Of a stretch of 64,000 bases of DNA, positions 36,806 to 46,909 are shown piece after piece. Numbering within the stretch: the first letter of the stretch is position 1; each line of letters begins with the position of its first letter. The notes beneath the pieces were generated by a model. It worked only from the letters and a program-made list of their open reading frames with translations. It had not been told where the DNA came from and ran no database searches. Where the stretch lies: assembly GCA_014925825.1 (NCBI GenBank), contig JACGCK010000047.1:237260-301259 (forward strand), read 5' to 3'. The stretch is from Pholiota molesta. Its lineage: Eukaryota > Basidiomycota > Agaricomycetes > Agaricales > Strophariaceae. A program made the position numbers and the translations under genes.

Positions 36806-37338
36806 ATGCTTTCGTCGTTACAAGCCCAAAGGGAAGCTGCTTTGGCTCTGCGCCAACAGGAAGATGACGAGCTCCGCCAGAAGCAGTTACGTCTTGAACG
36901 CGCCATAGGCAAGTCCGTTTTTTCGCCCTGGCTGGGCCCTTTTTCACTGATCCGGCTGCCTTGCAGCGCGCGAAGCGCAGCTGCCCAACGCGTCCCTGGA
37001 GACAAAGCTGTACTTTGAACGCATTTTGGAGCGCAAGATGCAACACACCATGGACTCAGGTGAGGTTCGGTCCGCGCGCTGCTGTCTGCATGCCAACCCA
37101 GCCATTAGGATCCAACTACTCGCCTCCATCCACGGACGACGAGTCCACCACGCCGCCCCGGAAACGCAAGCGCAAGCGCAAGCCCACGCAAGCACGCGAT
37201 CTGAAAGCGATGGAGGCCATGTTCACCCGCCTGCAGGAATACCTGGACCAGATTGTCATCAAACTCTCGCAGATAGCAGATGCCCAACTCGCATTGGTGG
37301 CCCGACTGACAGGAGAACCAGCCCTAAACACAATGTGA
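36806..37338 (+). CDS. Small basic coiled-coil protein, subtelomeric gene set
   Basis: Three exons (36806-36908, 36967-37059, 37109-37338) give 141 residues. Both introns are phase 1; the first starts with GC (g|gcaag), a known minor donor class, and the second with GT. The N-terminal half is charged and helical (AQREAALALRQQEDDELRQK). A clear nuclear localisation run PPRKRKRKRKP sits at about residue 84, followed by a helix LQEYLDQIVIKLSQIADAQL. No family is recognised. It sits between the two CxxC-pair genes on the same strand. Confidence 0.55.
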
Positions 37339-37343
37339 ATATG

Positions 37344-37362
37344 TATATATATATATATATAT
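37344..37362 (+). promoter_or_regulatory. TA-run serving as TATA element
   Basis: A run of TA dinucleotides about 35-50 nt before the ATG at 37395 matches the position of TATA-like boxes before other small genes of the set. Confidence 0.35.
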
Positions 37363-37394
37363 TAAAGAGTACCCTCATTGTTCTTTCCCCCATC

Positions 37395-38099
37395 ATGTCT
37401 GGCTTGTCTGCACGCATTGCTCTGCGCGACGCCACGCGCCGCGAAGCGGACGCCCAGATGCGCGCCCTCCTTAACAGGACCATCTCCACAGATTGCCGTG
37501 GGCTTGAAGGGGAAGTCGTAGTGGCCTCCCACGGCCACGCCGTCTGCAGGCTCACCTGCCCCATCCCTTCCCCGTCGCCACCTCTGCCCAACTTGGCGCC
37601 AATGGTGGACTTTGAAGCGGAGGAAGCCGCGGCGCACAGCGCTAGCGAGGCGCCATCCGAAGGGGAGGGTATCGACCTCGAGATGGCCTCTGACGCGGGA
37701 GGTAAGCCAGCTTGCGCAGCCCGGGTCGCGACGTTCTGTATTCACGTTGCCCGTTTAGGCTCTGATGGCGACGTTGTCTTGGAGGCGACCAGTTCCTTGC
37801 GCTGTCTCGCCTGCATCCGTGCCAACGCCGCGTGTTGGGTGAACGGCGCCAACCTGGTTGCATTGACCGAATGGACGCACAGCCCTATGCCCCGGCGCCC
37901 CCCCAATACGACTTGCGCGCGTTGCCAGACCAAAAAGGAGCGCTGCACGCCCCGGGCCAAGCGCACCCCTGAACAATGGTGCACCGAGCACATGGCCTGG
38001 CTGTGCAAGCAAGAGCGTCGGTTGGACGAGCTCGCAGAGCGCTTGACCGAGGTCGCCCGAGGGAAAGGATTAGACGTTGAGGGAGCCTACCCTAAATAG
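37395..38099 (+). CDS. Small protein with paired CxxC motifs, subtelomeric gene set
   Basis: Two exons (37395-37701, 37759-38099) with a 57-nt phase-1 intron give 215 residues. The intron length is a multiple of three, so an unspliced reading also stays open; splicing is preferred because gtaagc and tttag are good sites and the join gives DAGGSDGDVVLE. It shares with the gene at 35017 the order CLACIRANAAC then RRPPNTTCARCQTKKERC, so the two are paralogues. A charged C-terminal helix (LCKQERRLDELAERLTEVA) follows. The cysteine spacing suggests zinc binding, perhaps to nucleic acid; that is inference. Confidence 0.6.
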   Translation: MSGLSARIALRDATRREADAQMRALLNRTISTDCRGLEGEVVVASHGHAVCRLTCPIPSPSPPLPNLAPMVDFEAEEAAAHSASEAPSEGEGIDLEMASDAGGKPACAARVATFCIHVARLGSDGDVVLEATSSLRCLACIRANAACWVNGANLVALTEWTHSPMPRRPPNTTCARCQTKKERCTPRAKRTPEQWCTEHMAWLCKQERRLDELAERLTEVARGKGLDVEGAYPK

Positions 38100-38104
38100 T
38101 TTTG

Positions 38105-38112
38105 TATATATA
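38105..38112 (+). promoter_or_regulatory. TATA-like box
   Basis: TATATATA lies 42 nt before the ATG at 38155. Confidence 0.4.
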
Positions 38113-38154
38113 GAGCGCCATCTCCACAACCATGCTTGATTCTCCCCGCCCCCT

Positions 38155-38863
38155 ATGGAGTCTGACCATTTGACGCTTGTCGCCCGCTTCACCGCATACA
38201 ACGAGCTCAGGATGATGTTTCCTGAAAACACCCCGTATCCACCAGAGTTTGCGCCCCTGCTCACTCCTACTGACCGCCTGCAACATGTCCCCGCGGGCGT
38301 GCTCCCCACGCTTAGCCCAGAAAAGCAAGCGCGGTTGGACGCGCTTTCACGCGAATATGGACTCGATGATGGTAGGTGCTGTCCCCGGCTCGCGCTGGAG
38401 ACCTCTATTGATGCCCTGGTCCAGAATCCACACAACAAGGTGGCCTGGCCTATTTGGTGCGCTGTGGGTGTCTCTCCAACCGTGAACGTGTCCTGGTTTC
38501 ACATCGCCGTCTTTAGCTTTGGCGCCATGGCCCCCCCTCCCCGCGAGAAGGGTCCTGGCTGAGCGTGCCCAAAAGGCACAACGCGACCCGACGCGGGACA
38601 TAGGGCAGGCGACCCGACCCGGGATGATGGAGAGCAGCAGTGACGAGGACGGTCTTTACCACCCGGGACGAGCCGGGCCATCGAGCGAGCCGATCCGGCG
38701 CAAGGCACGCCCACGACGCGGCACCGCCCCGGCACGTACCACCGTCGTGCCCCCGCCCACCGCCCCCTCGTACGAGGACGTCGCAGCGAAGATAGCCGAG
38801 GTGCAGGTCAAGCAGACGCATTTAGAACGGTTGGCGTGGCTGATCTTGGACAGTAAAAGTTAG
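38155..38863 (+). CDS. Small basic protein, subtelomeric gene set
   Basis: Two exons (38155-38371, 38517-38863) separated by a 145-nt phase-1 intron give 187 residues. It starts MESDHLTLVARF, has a Pro-rich first half, a basic middle (RRKARPRRG) and a C-terminal helix (YEDVAAKIAEVQVKQTHLER) similar in kind to that of the gene at 36806. No family is recognised. An unspliced reading would end at about 38562 after an unrelated tail, so the spliced form is preferred. Confidence 0.5.
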
Positions 38864-38947
38864 ACGATGTCATGTACAACGCAATCGAATACGTAAATGG
38901 TTACCGTCCCTGGTTACGCTGTGTACCTGCCCTAAACGTTGAACAGA

Positions 38948-38954
38948 TATAAAA
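38948..38954 (+). promoter_or_regulatory. TATA box
   Basis: TATAAAA, 39 nt before the ATG at 38994. Confidence 0.45.
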
Positions 38955-38993
38955 GGCCGCCCACTTGCACTGAGAGGTTCCTTACCTCCTGCT

Positions 38994-39512
38994 ATGAGCT
39001 CTCAGGCCCCTCCCTACACGCGCACCCAGTTCAACGAAGTCTCTGCCGCACACGGCATGGGCCCGGACGATGCCGGGGCAATGTTACGCCGGGAGAAGAA
39101 GGCGCTGCTGCTTGAAACGATGGCCCAGCTCGACCGGGAGGACGAGGAGGCGAAGCTGAAAGCCCAGGCGGCCAGGTGGCATCAGCCGCCGCCCGCTCCG
39201 CCTCCCGCGTCCGTCCCGTCCCAGTCGTCGATGTCGCCCACGCCACCCGCGCCCCCGCCCATCTTCTCGCAGACACCTTGGGCAGGCGAGGCGTCGCCGT
39301 GGGGAGCCCAGCCGTCGCAGGGCAAGGGCAAACAGAAAGCGGTCAGCTTTCCTGACGCGGTACGTGCTTTGGACTTGCCCATCCCCTCCACTGACCGTCC
39401 ATGCAGCCGCCGCCGCCCCCCTCGGCAGCCGACCCGGCGCACGCACGCTCATCGCGGCGCAACGGCAAGGCCAGGGCCATCCTCATTATACGCCTCATTT
39501 CTGACTTATAAT
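38994..39512 (+). CDS. Small Pro/Gln-rich protein, last of the subtelomeric gene set
   Basis: Two exons (38994-39359, 39417-39512) give 153 residues. A helical charged N-terminus (MLRREKKALLLETMAQLDRE) is followed by a Pro/Ser/Gln-rich segment. The intron is phase 0, unlike its neighbours. The last coding bases run into AT-rich sequence, and the GC-rich block ends there, so the original 3' end may be lost. No family is recognised. Confidence 0.45.
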
Positions 39513-39679
39513 TTAACTTTCATAACCACATTTTCCCTAATATAAAGCCATCATCTTAAAGTATACATGTCCTTAAATATATGTTCAAAATTTCAGAGAA
39601 ATTGGTGGTCCCGTTCTTGAGATATAAGAGAATCAAATTTGATGGAAAGACGTATGCAAGGGGGAAAGAGACTAACTTG

Positions 39680-40245
39680 TTAACATCATTACCTTGTTAC
39701 TTGGTCTCATTGCCTCGCTATGTTATATGAATATTTAGTTACATCATTACCTCGTTACATCATATGAATATTTAGTTACATCATTACCTCGTTACATCAT
39801 ATGAATATTTAGTTACATCATTACCTCGTTACATCATATGAATATTTAGTTACATCGTTACTTCGTTACTTGGTTTCGTTACCTCGTTACATCATACGAA
39901 TATTTAGTTACATCGTTACTTCGTTACTTGGTTTCGTTACCTCGTTACATCGTTACTTGGTTTCGTTACCTCGTTACATCATACGAATATTTAGTTACAT
40001 CGTTACGTCGTTACTTGGTTTCGTTACCTCGTTACATCATACGAATATTTAGTTACATCGTTACTTCGTTACTTGGTTTCGTTACCTCATTACATCGTTA
40101 CTTGGTTTCGTTACCTCATTACTTCATTACTTCATTACTTCGTTACTTGGTTTCGTTACTTCATTACTTGGTTTTGTTACCTCGTTATCTCATATAGATA
40201 TTTAGTTACATCATTACCTCGTTACTTGGTTTCGTTACATCATTA
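39680..40245. repeat. GTTAC-rich minisatellite, left of the 40-57 kb island
   Basis: Short units such as gttacctcgttacatc, atgaatatttagttacatca and cgttacttggtttcgttacc are reiterated over about 560 bp. Their complement (gtaacgag...taac) resembles the units of the large satellite at 57.56-60.53 kb, which therefore lies in opposite orientation. Open frames here only translate the repeat. Confidence 0.8.
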
Positions 40246-40269
40246 TACAACTACCATAATTAAGTAATA

Positions 40270-40475
40270 TGGCTAAGATGTACTTCTGATATCAATCTGA
40301 TATACTTCTGATATCATTCTGATGTACATGCTCTGATATCAATCTGATGTACTTCTGATATCATTCTGATGTACATGCTCTGATATTATTCTGATGTACT
40401 TCTGATATCATTCTGATGTACTTCTGATATCATTCTGATGTACATGCTCTGATATCATTCTGATGTCCTTTTATT
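40270..40475. repeat. Tandem repeat on tctgatatcattctgatgtac
   Basis: About eight alternating units of roughly 20-30 bp (ctgatatcattctgatgtac, with or without atgct) end about 90 bp before the dioxygenase start. Each contains the palindrome gatatc. Confidence 0.8.
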
Positions 40476-40500
40476 GCTATTAATAAACTGTCAGCTCTTG

Positions 40501-40508
40501 TATATAAA
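40501..40508 (+). promoter_or_regulatory. TATA box of the dioxygenase gene
   Basis: TATATAAA lies 52 nt before the ATG at 40561. Confidence 0.45.
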
Positions 40509-40560
40509 GCAGTCCAATTCTCAACCTTTGTCCATCAGTTAACCACTGTGCTTTCTTCTT

Positions 40561-42098
40561 ATGTCTCGCTCTAAATCCTCTACTCCTATTCCCAATCCTG
40601 ACACTCTTGCTCCACAAGGGCGTCAATCTCATAACTCTTCTCGCAGCATAGAGGCTGCTTTGAGGAAAACTGAACGTTTAGCAGAACATCGCCTTTCAAA
40701 ACTTGTTCCAACTCTTCCCACTATTCGGATTGACAAAACCTTGGCTGAGCTATATTTAGCTTCTAGTCCAGAATCTGTTGAGTTTCTTACCCCCGCTTGC
40801 AAAAAGTTGGAACACCCAGATTTTCCCACTCGATGCACTTCTGTTAAAGTTGTGGATGCCAACAACAAACCTATCCTGTTTTATTTGGGACGCCACCTCC
40901 AGTATGCCAATCCAAAAGACCAGCCTGGTCTATCTGCAGTGAGCAAATAATTTTGTTTTCAAATTTTATACTTGACTAATTACAATATAGATGTCGCTTA
41001 CTCCTGAAAACCACCATATTGGACAAACCCTTCATGAAATACAACACCAATGTGCAGAGGACAACGCCAATGGAAAGAAAGTCACAATTTACCATGATGG
41101 TCTCTTGGTGAGTACCAGTTTTATTTACATTGGATATCTTTACTAACTTTCAAAACTTTAGGAGGACAAGTGTAAAAATTATCAGATGGCTGTTCAATCC
41201 CTCGTTCCCCATGTCAAGCTTCGTCAAATCGATGCTACTCGCCACCCCAAAGAAACGCAGATGAAGTTTACAAAAAAAATGGAGGACGATATGGACATCA
41301 GCGATAGTGATGATGAAGACTCTAAGGAGATCAATGTTACGGCCTATCAACATTCAGAAAATGCTGGCCTTCTCCATCTTGTCCATGGGTGGATCCAACA
41401 GGGTCAGCCTAAAGGGGTATGTGGATTTTTTCTTTTTTGAATACCTCCATGCTTACAGATATTAGGGCTTATTTATTTCACATGATATTAGCAACACCAG
41501 TACCACTATCGCTGCTTGCCAAAGTTATTATTTTTTCACGCAAGAGGTGGCGATCATCACTGGTCAAGCTCTAAAGGCGACATTTCCCACTCACTATGAA
41601 AAATACATGAAGGCCTTCAATGCTGGTGTTTTCTTTCGACATGATCCTGGCCCCTTCCTCGCACGTGCTCTTATTTACAAGCTTCAGGGGAGGTTGCACA
41701 AGGACAGACATGACGAAGGACCTTCGATTTCCTTTGGAGTTGGTGATTATACTGGCGGTGAAATGTTACTTCCCCAATTGGGCCTCAAATTATTGTGAGT
41801 CACTTTATTTTTTACTTTATTAGCTACTCATAAAATTTCTAGATATTCTCCTGGAGATATGGTCATCTTTTATTCCAGTGAGATTTATCATAAAGTCAAC
41901 CATTTCATCCCTATGCAGCAAACTTTATCTGCGCAAAGCCAAGATATCATGCCTGGCCGGATTGGAACGGTGTTCTTCTTTCCCAAGGCCAGCTATGAAA
42001 TACTTCGCAGCAAGCCGGCTGGCTGGGGACATCAGACCGCATTTGGACGGAATGAACATCTTTTTCAAAAGATGTATGGAGGAAATGAAGAGGAGTAA
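40561..42098 (+). CDS. 2OG-Fe(II) dioxygenase-like protein
   Basis: Five exons (40561-40938, 40991-41107, 41162-41416, 41466-41794, 41843-42098) give 444 residues. The last two exons hold a double-stranded beta-helix dioxygenase core: an HxD iron site in RLHKDRHDEG, the GDYTGGEMLLPQLG strand, the distal His in SEIYHKVNHF and a candidate 2-oxoglutarate Arg in PGRIGTVFF. An acidic patch (DISDSDDEDSKE) precedes the domain. This sub-family is expanded in Agaricomycetes; some basidiomycete relatives belong to the TET/JBP-like group that oxidises modified bases, but I cannot tell the substrate from sequence. All candidate catalytic residues are present. It converges with the BAH-PHD gene. Confidence 0.78.
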
Positions 42099-42773
42099 AT
42101 TGGAATGTAGATAAATTTTTTTCTATGATCAATGTACTGGAAATGGTCTGGATATGTTGATTGAAAACTGAATATGTTAAAAGTGATCCACATGGTGATG
42201 TGCCTAGTGCGGTATATAGTGTGTAGAGTGAATGAGAAACAAACACCTAATGATGACACGACGTAAGTGGCAAGTAGTGTGAGATTGGGTTCACATTGTC
42301 TGTCTGTGCGAAGAGCGAGCAATAGTCGCGACGGCTATAGCGACGGCCGCGACGGCGAAATTGAAAGTCGCGCACGCAAGTGCGACGAGAGCGATGAGCG
42401 ACGAAATGTGATGCGATGGGAGTGAAGTGCGAGATAGACAAAATACACCAGCGAGTTACGACGGCGCAGCTTTTACGAAGTACAACTTTGAATTCTGCAT
42501 TTCATGGGGGGGAAGGAAAACTAGATTTTTATAGAAGTTACATGATTTAAATATGAAAGAGCGATCAGATCCTAATAAATCATACTGAGGTAACAACTAA
42601 GGAACTCATGGTGAAAAAGCAGTAGCGAGAGCTTGGCGAGAGCGGCGACGAATGCCGATAGAAAAATATGAAATAAAATCCCGGAAACGGAAGGTGCAGG
42701 GGAAGCGACACACAAGGGCGCGAACGAGAACGTACACTACAGAGTTATGTAGACTATAGGCATAGGAAAAGAT
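42099..42773. other. Region between convergent genes, with a flanking repeat
   Basis: No gene. From about 42650 to 42737 it holds a sequence (aatgccgatag...acacacaaggg) repeated in the same orientation at about 56788-56875, after the Ulp1-domain gene. An earlier part (42300-42430) is rich in gcgacg- and gcgag-type short repeats. Confidence 0.6.
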
Positions 42774-44093
42774 CTAAATATGTCTATCACAATTTGGGCA
42801 TTCGTAAGTAGCAAAGAGAGTGGAGCGAACAAAATGAATATAGTCCTTGGTGAATATGGATTCCAAAACCATCCATTGCTTGGAAATGGGACCATGTATG
42901 GAGCGTGTCGGCGTTTGAAGTTCGTTAATTGCCTTTTGGACTTTTCTGCCTGTTCCAACCATTGACCATACTTCGCCGTCAATATCTCCTCTACGTCCCC
43001 TCATGATAGGAACCTTGGACAAAATCTGTAAAGGAGTAGTACCTTCTAGATGATGAGGCGGCTCAACCATTTTACTGCACGATTCATGAAACCACAACTT
43101 GCAGGAACGGCAGTAGCGTTGATCATCTGTACGGGGTTGATACGGTTTCAAGCAGATACAATGCTTGTAGCAACCCTAAAGAAAATAAATAAGCGTTATT
43201 CTATTAGAATAAGGTGGACATACGCTAAGCTTTGGTGCTTGGTTGGTCAGAACACCATTTCGCCAAGCAATAGTATAACGTGTATACCAAGAAGATATGG
43301 TAATATGACGTTCGTCGCATTTTCTATCGTCAAACTGATGAATATTGATTTTCGCTAAAGAGGAAATAAATAAAAATATATAAAATAAGAGAGTAGATTT
43401 ACCTTCAAAACATGCCACATCTACAACGTCCTGATGGTTAGAGCGAACTAACTCTGTTCCAGGCATGGAGTGAGTTAACGTCAGAAGTCTAAGTTTCAGA
43501 AGTAAGAAGGAATAACGAAACATATTAATAGAATCTCACTGTTTCGGTAAGCCTTTCAAACCCGATACCAGATGTTCACGCGTATAGAACCATTCGACAA
43601 TAGCCCATACAGAACCTCCATAAAGATGGAGCGACATAATACAGGCCTTCCATAGCTCATTAGGATCGAAGGCTGGGCTTGACAAATCCATGCTCTCATG
43701 AGCAACGAAGACACTAGAGAATGATCAGTAGAAAGACCCTAACCCAAGAAAAAGAATTACTCACTAGTCTCCTACTTCAAAAGTCTCCTGTTGATGACCG
43801 TTATTCACAGTCGTCTTTTGGACAGAACTGACGTGGCGAAGGACAGCCAACGTGGGTTCACGCTTTTGCGTCACAGTAAGCTCATTCGAGGACTGAGCAG
43901 ATTGATCATCCTCAGAAACCTCTGGTATAGGACTACGACGATGGCGCGGACTGGACTTGGGAACGACACGTCGCTTTCGTTGGGGTTTAGCAGGAGCTGG
44001 GACAGACTTCTGTAGGGTACCAGTAGAAGACCTTGTACGGCGGGAAGATCCCGACGCCTGAGCAGTAGACCTAGTATGAGTAGATGAAGCCAT
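42774..44093 (-). CDS. BAH-PHD protein (chromatin reader)
   Basis: Five minus-strand exons (44093-43765, 43713-43540, 43488-43403, 43354-43224, 43175-42774) give 373 residues. The N-terminus is Ser/Arg/Lys-rich with basic clusters (KPQRKRRVVPKSS). A BAH domain spans exons 1-4: FEVGDYVFVAHES, ELWKACIMSL, WAIVEWFYTREHL, GTELVRSNHQDVVDVACFE, SWYTRYTI. A PHD-like zinc finger follows (CICLKPYQPRTDDQRYCRSC, LWFHESC, and a terminal YECPNC). BAH and PHD domains bind nucleosomes or modified histones, so a nuclear reader role is likely. I start at MASSTHTR because upstream in-frame sequence is hydrophobic and unlike the protein. Its neighbour on the same strand is also a nuclear-looking protein. Confidence 0.8.
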
Positions 44094-44334
44094 AGAAATT
44101 GTTAGAGCGAGCAAGAGTGGCAGGAATGGAAACGAAACCACTAAGTTCACAACATGGTACACGGCATTTACCGAAATCACGTGGCGATATGGGACGTCCA
44201 GCATCCCGGTACCATCCTTTCCCCTACTAGAATGTTTACCTATTGTACAATGCACATCAAATTATTATAATTAGCTTGGCTATATTAAAGGAGGAGAAAT
44301 GTAAAGTATGAGTATAATAAAAGTAGAGCTATTA

Positions 44335-46909
44335 TTAGATTAAAGCGGCCTTGTATTCCTTCAACGCCTTCGTCAATGCTGTAACATGATCCAAAGTAAT
44401 ATATCCCTTGATAATAGAAGATTCCTTTATGTTAAGAAATTTTAACAACAGTTCAGATACCTTCAAAACCTTCACCCTGATCTTTGGCAGTGCCATAGTG
44501 AGCAGCCACTCAGTACCGGGGAAGACACCTACAACTGCAAGTTGACGAATACAATGTCGTAATTCAGCTGCGGAGACACCTGTTCTATGAAAGCATTTCC
44601 TGGCTTGGATTAGATCATGGAAGAAGGTGGAATGGTCGGAGAGTGGTAATTTCTTGAACCTTTCTTCCATAACAGCCAGGGGCAGGTTAGGCTGGGAGGG
44701 CAAGGGAAGAGTCGAAGACGGGGTTGACTGGCAGTCACCAAAGAGATTTGACCAAGAGGACGTCGGTTCGTGATGTAGATTCGACGAACTTGATTGAGAG
44801 GAACTATCCAGAGATACTTGTCGTTCTCTTGACGACTGACCCCGAGCATGACGGCTAGGAGTTCTAAGAAGAACATGATCCTTACTGATAGTCTTGACGA
44901 CCGTTCGAAGAGGAATGTCATCATCGCTACTATCAAGGGAAACTTGAGTATGCTTTGGTTTTTGGCGATTCGGGACCAGTTTTCTATGTGGTGTTGGAGT
45001 CGCCACCACTATCTCCTCATCAGATGGAGGAATCTCCTCTGGAATACCTAGAAGATTCGAAGTCAATTCAAATGTGAAACTTTGTGTAAAGTCAATATAA
45101 CACGTACTTTGCAATGTATCATCTCCCAGTCTGAGTCTCTCGGGTGATGAAGTAGGTGCTTCAGTATCTATCAGACCATGATATCAATAAGAGAAAGTTT
45201 GAAAAAAAGGAAGGATTTACTAAAGTTTGAGATTATAGACGACGATCTTTCTCTAGTGAAAACGGACATATCGTCCATGGCTTGGCTGAGACAAAGCTCA
45301 TCATCCGATTGAATATCCACATCCATATCTAAAAACCTATTAGTTGAGATAGTTAAAAAGTACAATAACACTTTACCTATATCCATCGAAGGAGGGGATG
45401 GGGCACTAAACGAAGAAATGGTGTCCTCTATAAAGATAATCAGTCTAATGTAGTAAATGAAATATAACAGCACCTACGCGTATGCTCAATAGGTTGCATC
45501 TCTGAAAAGTTAACGTTAGAGTCTGAAGTAGTGATAGAAATAAATGAAGCCTACGATCAGGCTCAAAGTCCATTGTTTCGTCCTCGTGAGTCACTTGTGG
45601 CTCTGAAAAACCAGCGTTAGAATCTGAGGTAGTGATAGGAGTCAAATAAGGCGTACCATTGGTTTCTAAATCCTCCAGAGTTGGTTGTAGGTCTGGAAAA
45701 TGAACGTTAAAATCTGATGCAATAATGGAAATGAAATAACACCTACGATTAGGCTGGAAATCCATTATTTTGCCTCGATGAGTCAGTCGCATCTCTGGCC
45801 ATCCAACGTCAGAAGCTGGAGCAGTAATAAAATATAATGAAGCCTACGATCAGGGTTGAAACTCATTATTTCACTCTTATGAGCGAGTTGCGTCTCTGAA
45901 AATCTAACGTCAGAATAGAATTCCACCAAGTACATAAATAAACTCACCTATTGACGCTTTATCCCTTATGAGATCAAAATCATCGCAACTAGAAAAGTCA
46001 AGAGCTATATGAACAAGACAGAATTTTAACTCAAACCGTACATGTAAAAGGAACAACAACAATTATGTACTACCTGGATCAAGATAACCATTTTTGTTTC
46101 GTAGACCCCTATAATCTGGAGCCCTCCAAACTAAATTGAAGAGTTGGGTTAGAATCTGAACGAGCAAAAAAAGACGAAACCTACGATCAGGAGACAAGGT
46201 ACACGCAGGAAGACCGGTAAGATCTTCTTCTCCTGGCCAGTCAGCAGGGAGTTCATCCTGACACGGAATGTAGGTGACGAAATTGTTTTGGTCTGGAGGT
46301 GACAATGTCAGATAGTAGATTTTGACGAAGTACAAGAATAAAAACACTCACAGTTCGTCTTCAAGAATGCTAAGGGTTCCTCCGTGTCCCAGAAAATAAC
46401 GCGCTCGGAGGGGGTGTACGTTCTTTTCGGTAAAACGAAAGGTTCGGCCCAGTCGTCCCAGAAATCACTTTCATCCGACGTCTGGGCAGAGACTTTGGCC
46501 TTCTGTTTGCCCTTCGTCTTCTCGCTGACTTCATCAAGTCGAGGACGGAGCTTGGAGCGGATTGTAGAAGCTGAGAAAGGAAACTTAGACCAAAAGATAC
46601 AACGCGGTGATATAAAAATACATACACGAGGTAGTGGAGGGCTCGCCGGGGACGCCGGCGTCCTCGACGACGAACGTGTCATGTCGAGGACGGGGCTTGG
46701 AGCGGGCTGTAGAAGCTGAAAGGAAACTTAGACCAAAAATATACATTGGGGTGATATAAAAATACATACGCGAGGTAGTGGAGGGCTCGCCGGGGACGCC
46801 GGCGTCCTCGACGATGGACGTGGCACGTTTACCTGTCGAAAACAGACCAAAACGTCAGAATACATACTAAAGAAATGAAAGGAACGCACGCTTCTTATTT
46901 TTCATAGAC
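44335..46909 (-). CDS. Ser/Asp-rich protein assembled from duplicated micro-exons
   Basis: Starts MSMKNKKR (46909), a nuclear-type basic N-terminus in a 22-nt first exon. Exons 46832-46770, 46715-46626, 46570-46352 and 46292-46185 follow, all in phase 1. The 46832 and 46715 exons share the stretch VEDAGVPGEPSTTS and were copied together with their introns; the 46570 exon begins like the 46715 one. Further down, three small exons near 45849-45897, 45747-45797 and 45551-45601 are copies of one unit ending FxP(D/N)R. The last large exon (to 44335) encodes SLDSSDDDIPL, SLDSSSQSSSSN and a helical C-terminal domain (about residues FFHDLIQARKCF to LKEYKAALI). The exact exon set between 45.1 and 46.2 kb is not resolved. 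No family is recognised. Confidence 0.6.

Noticed and set aside
39870..40267. Hydrophobic frames in the GTTAC minisatellite
   Set aside because: Pure repeat translation.
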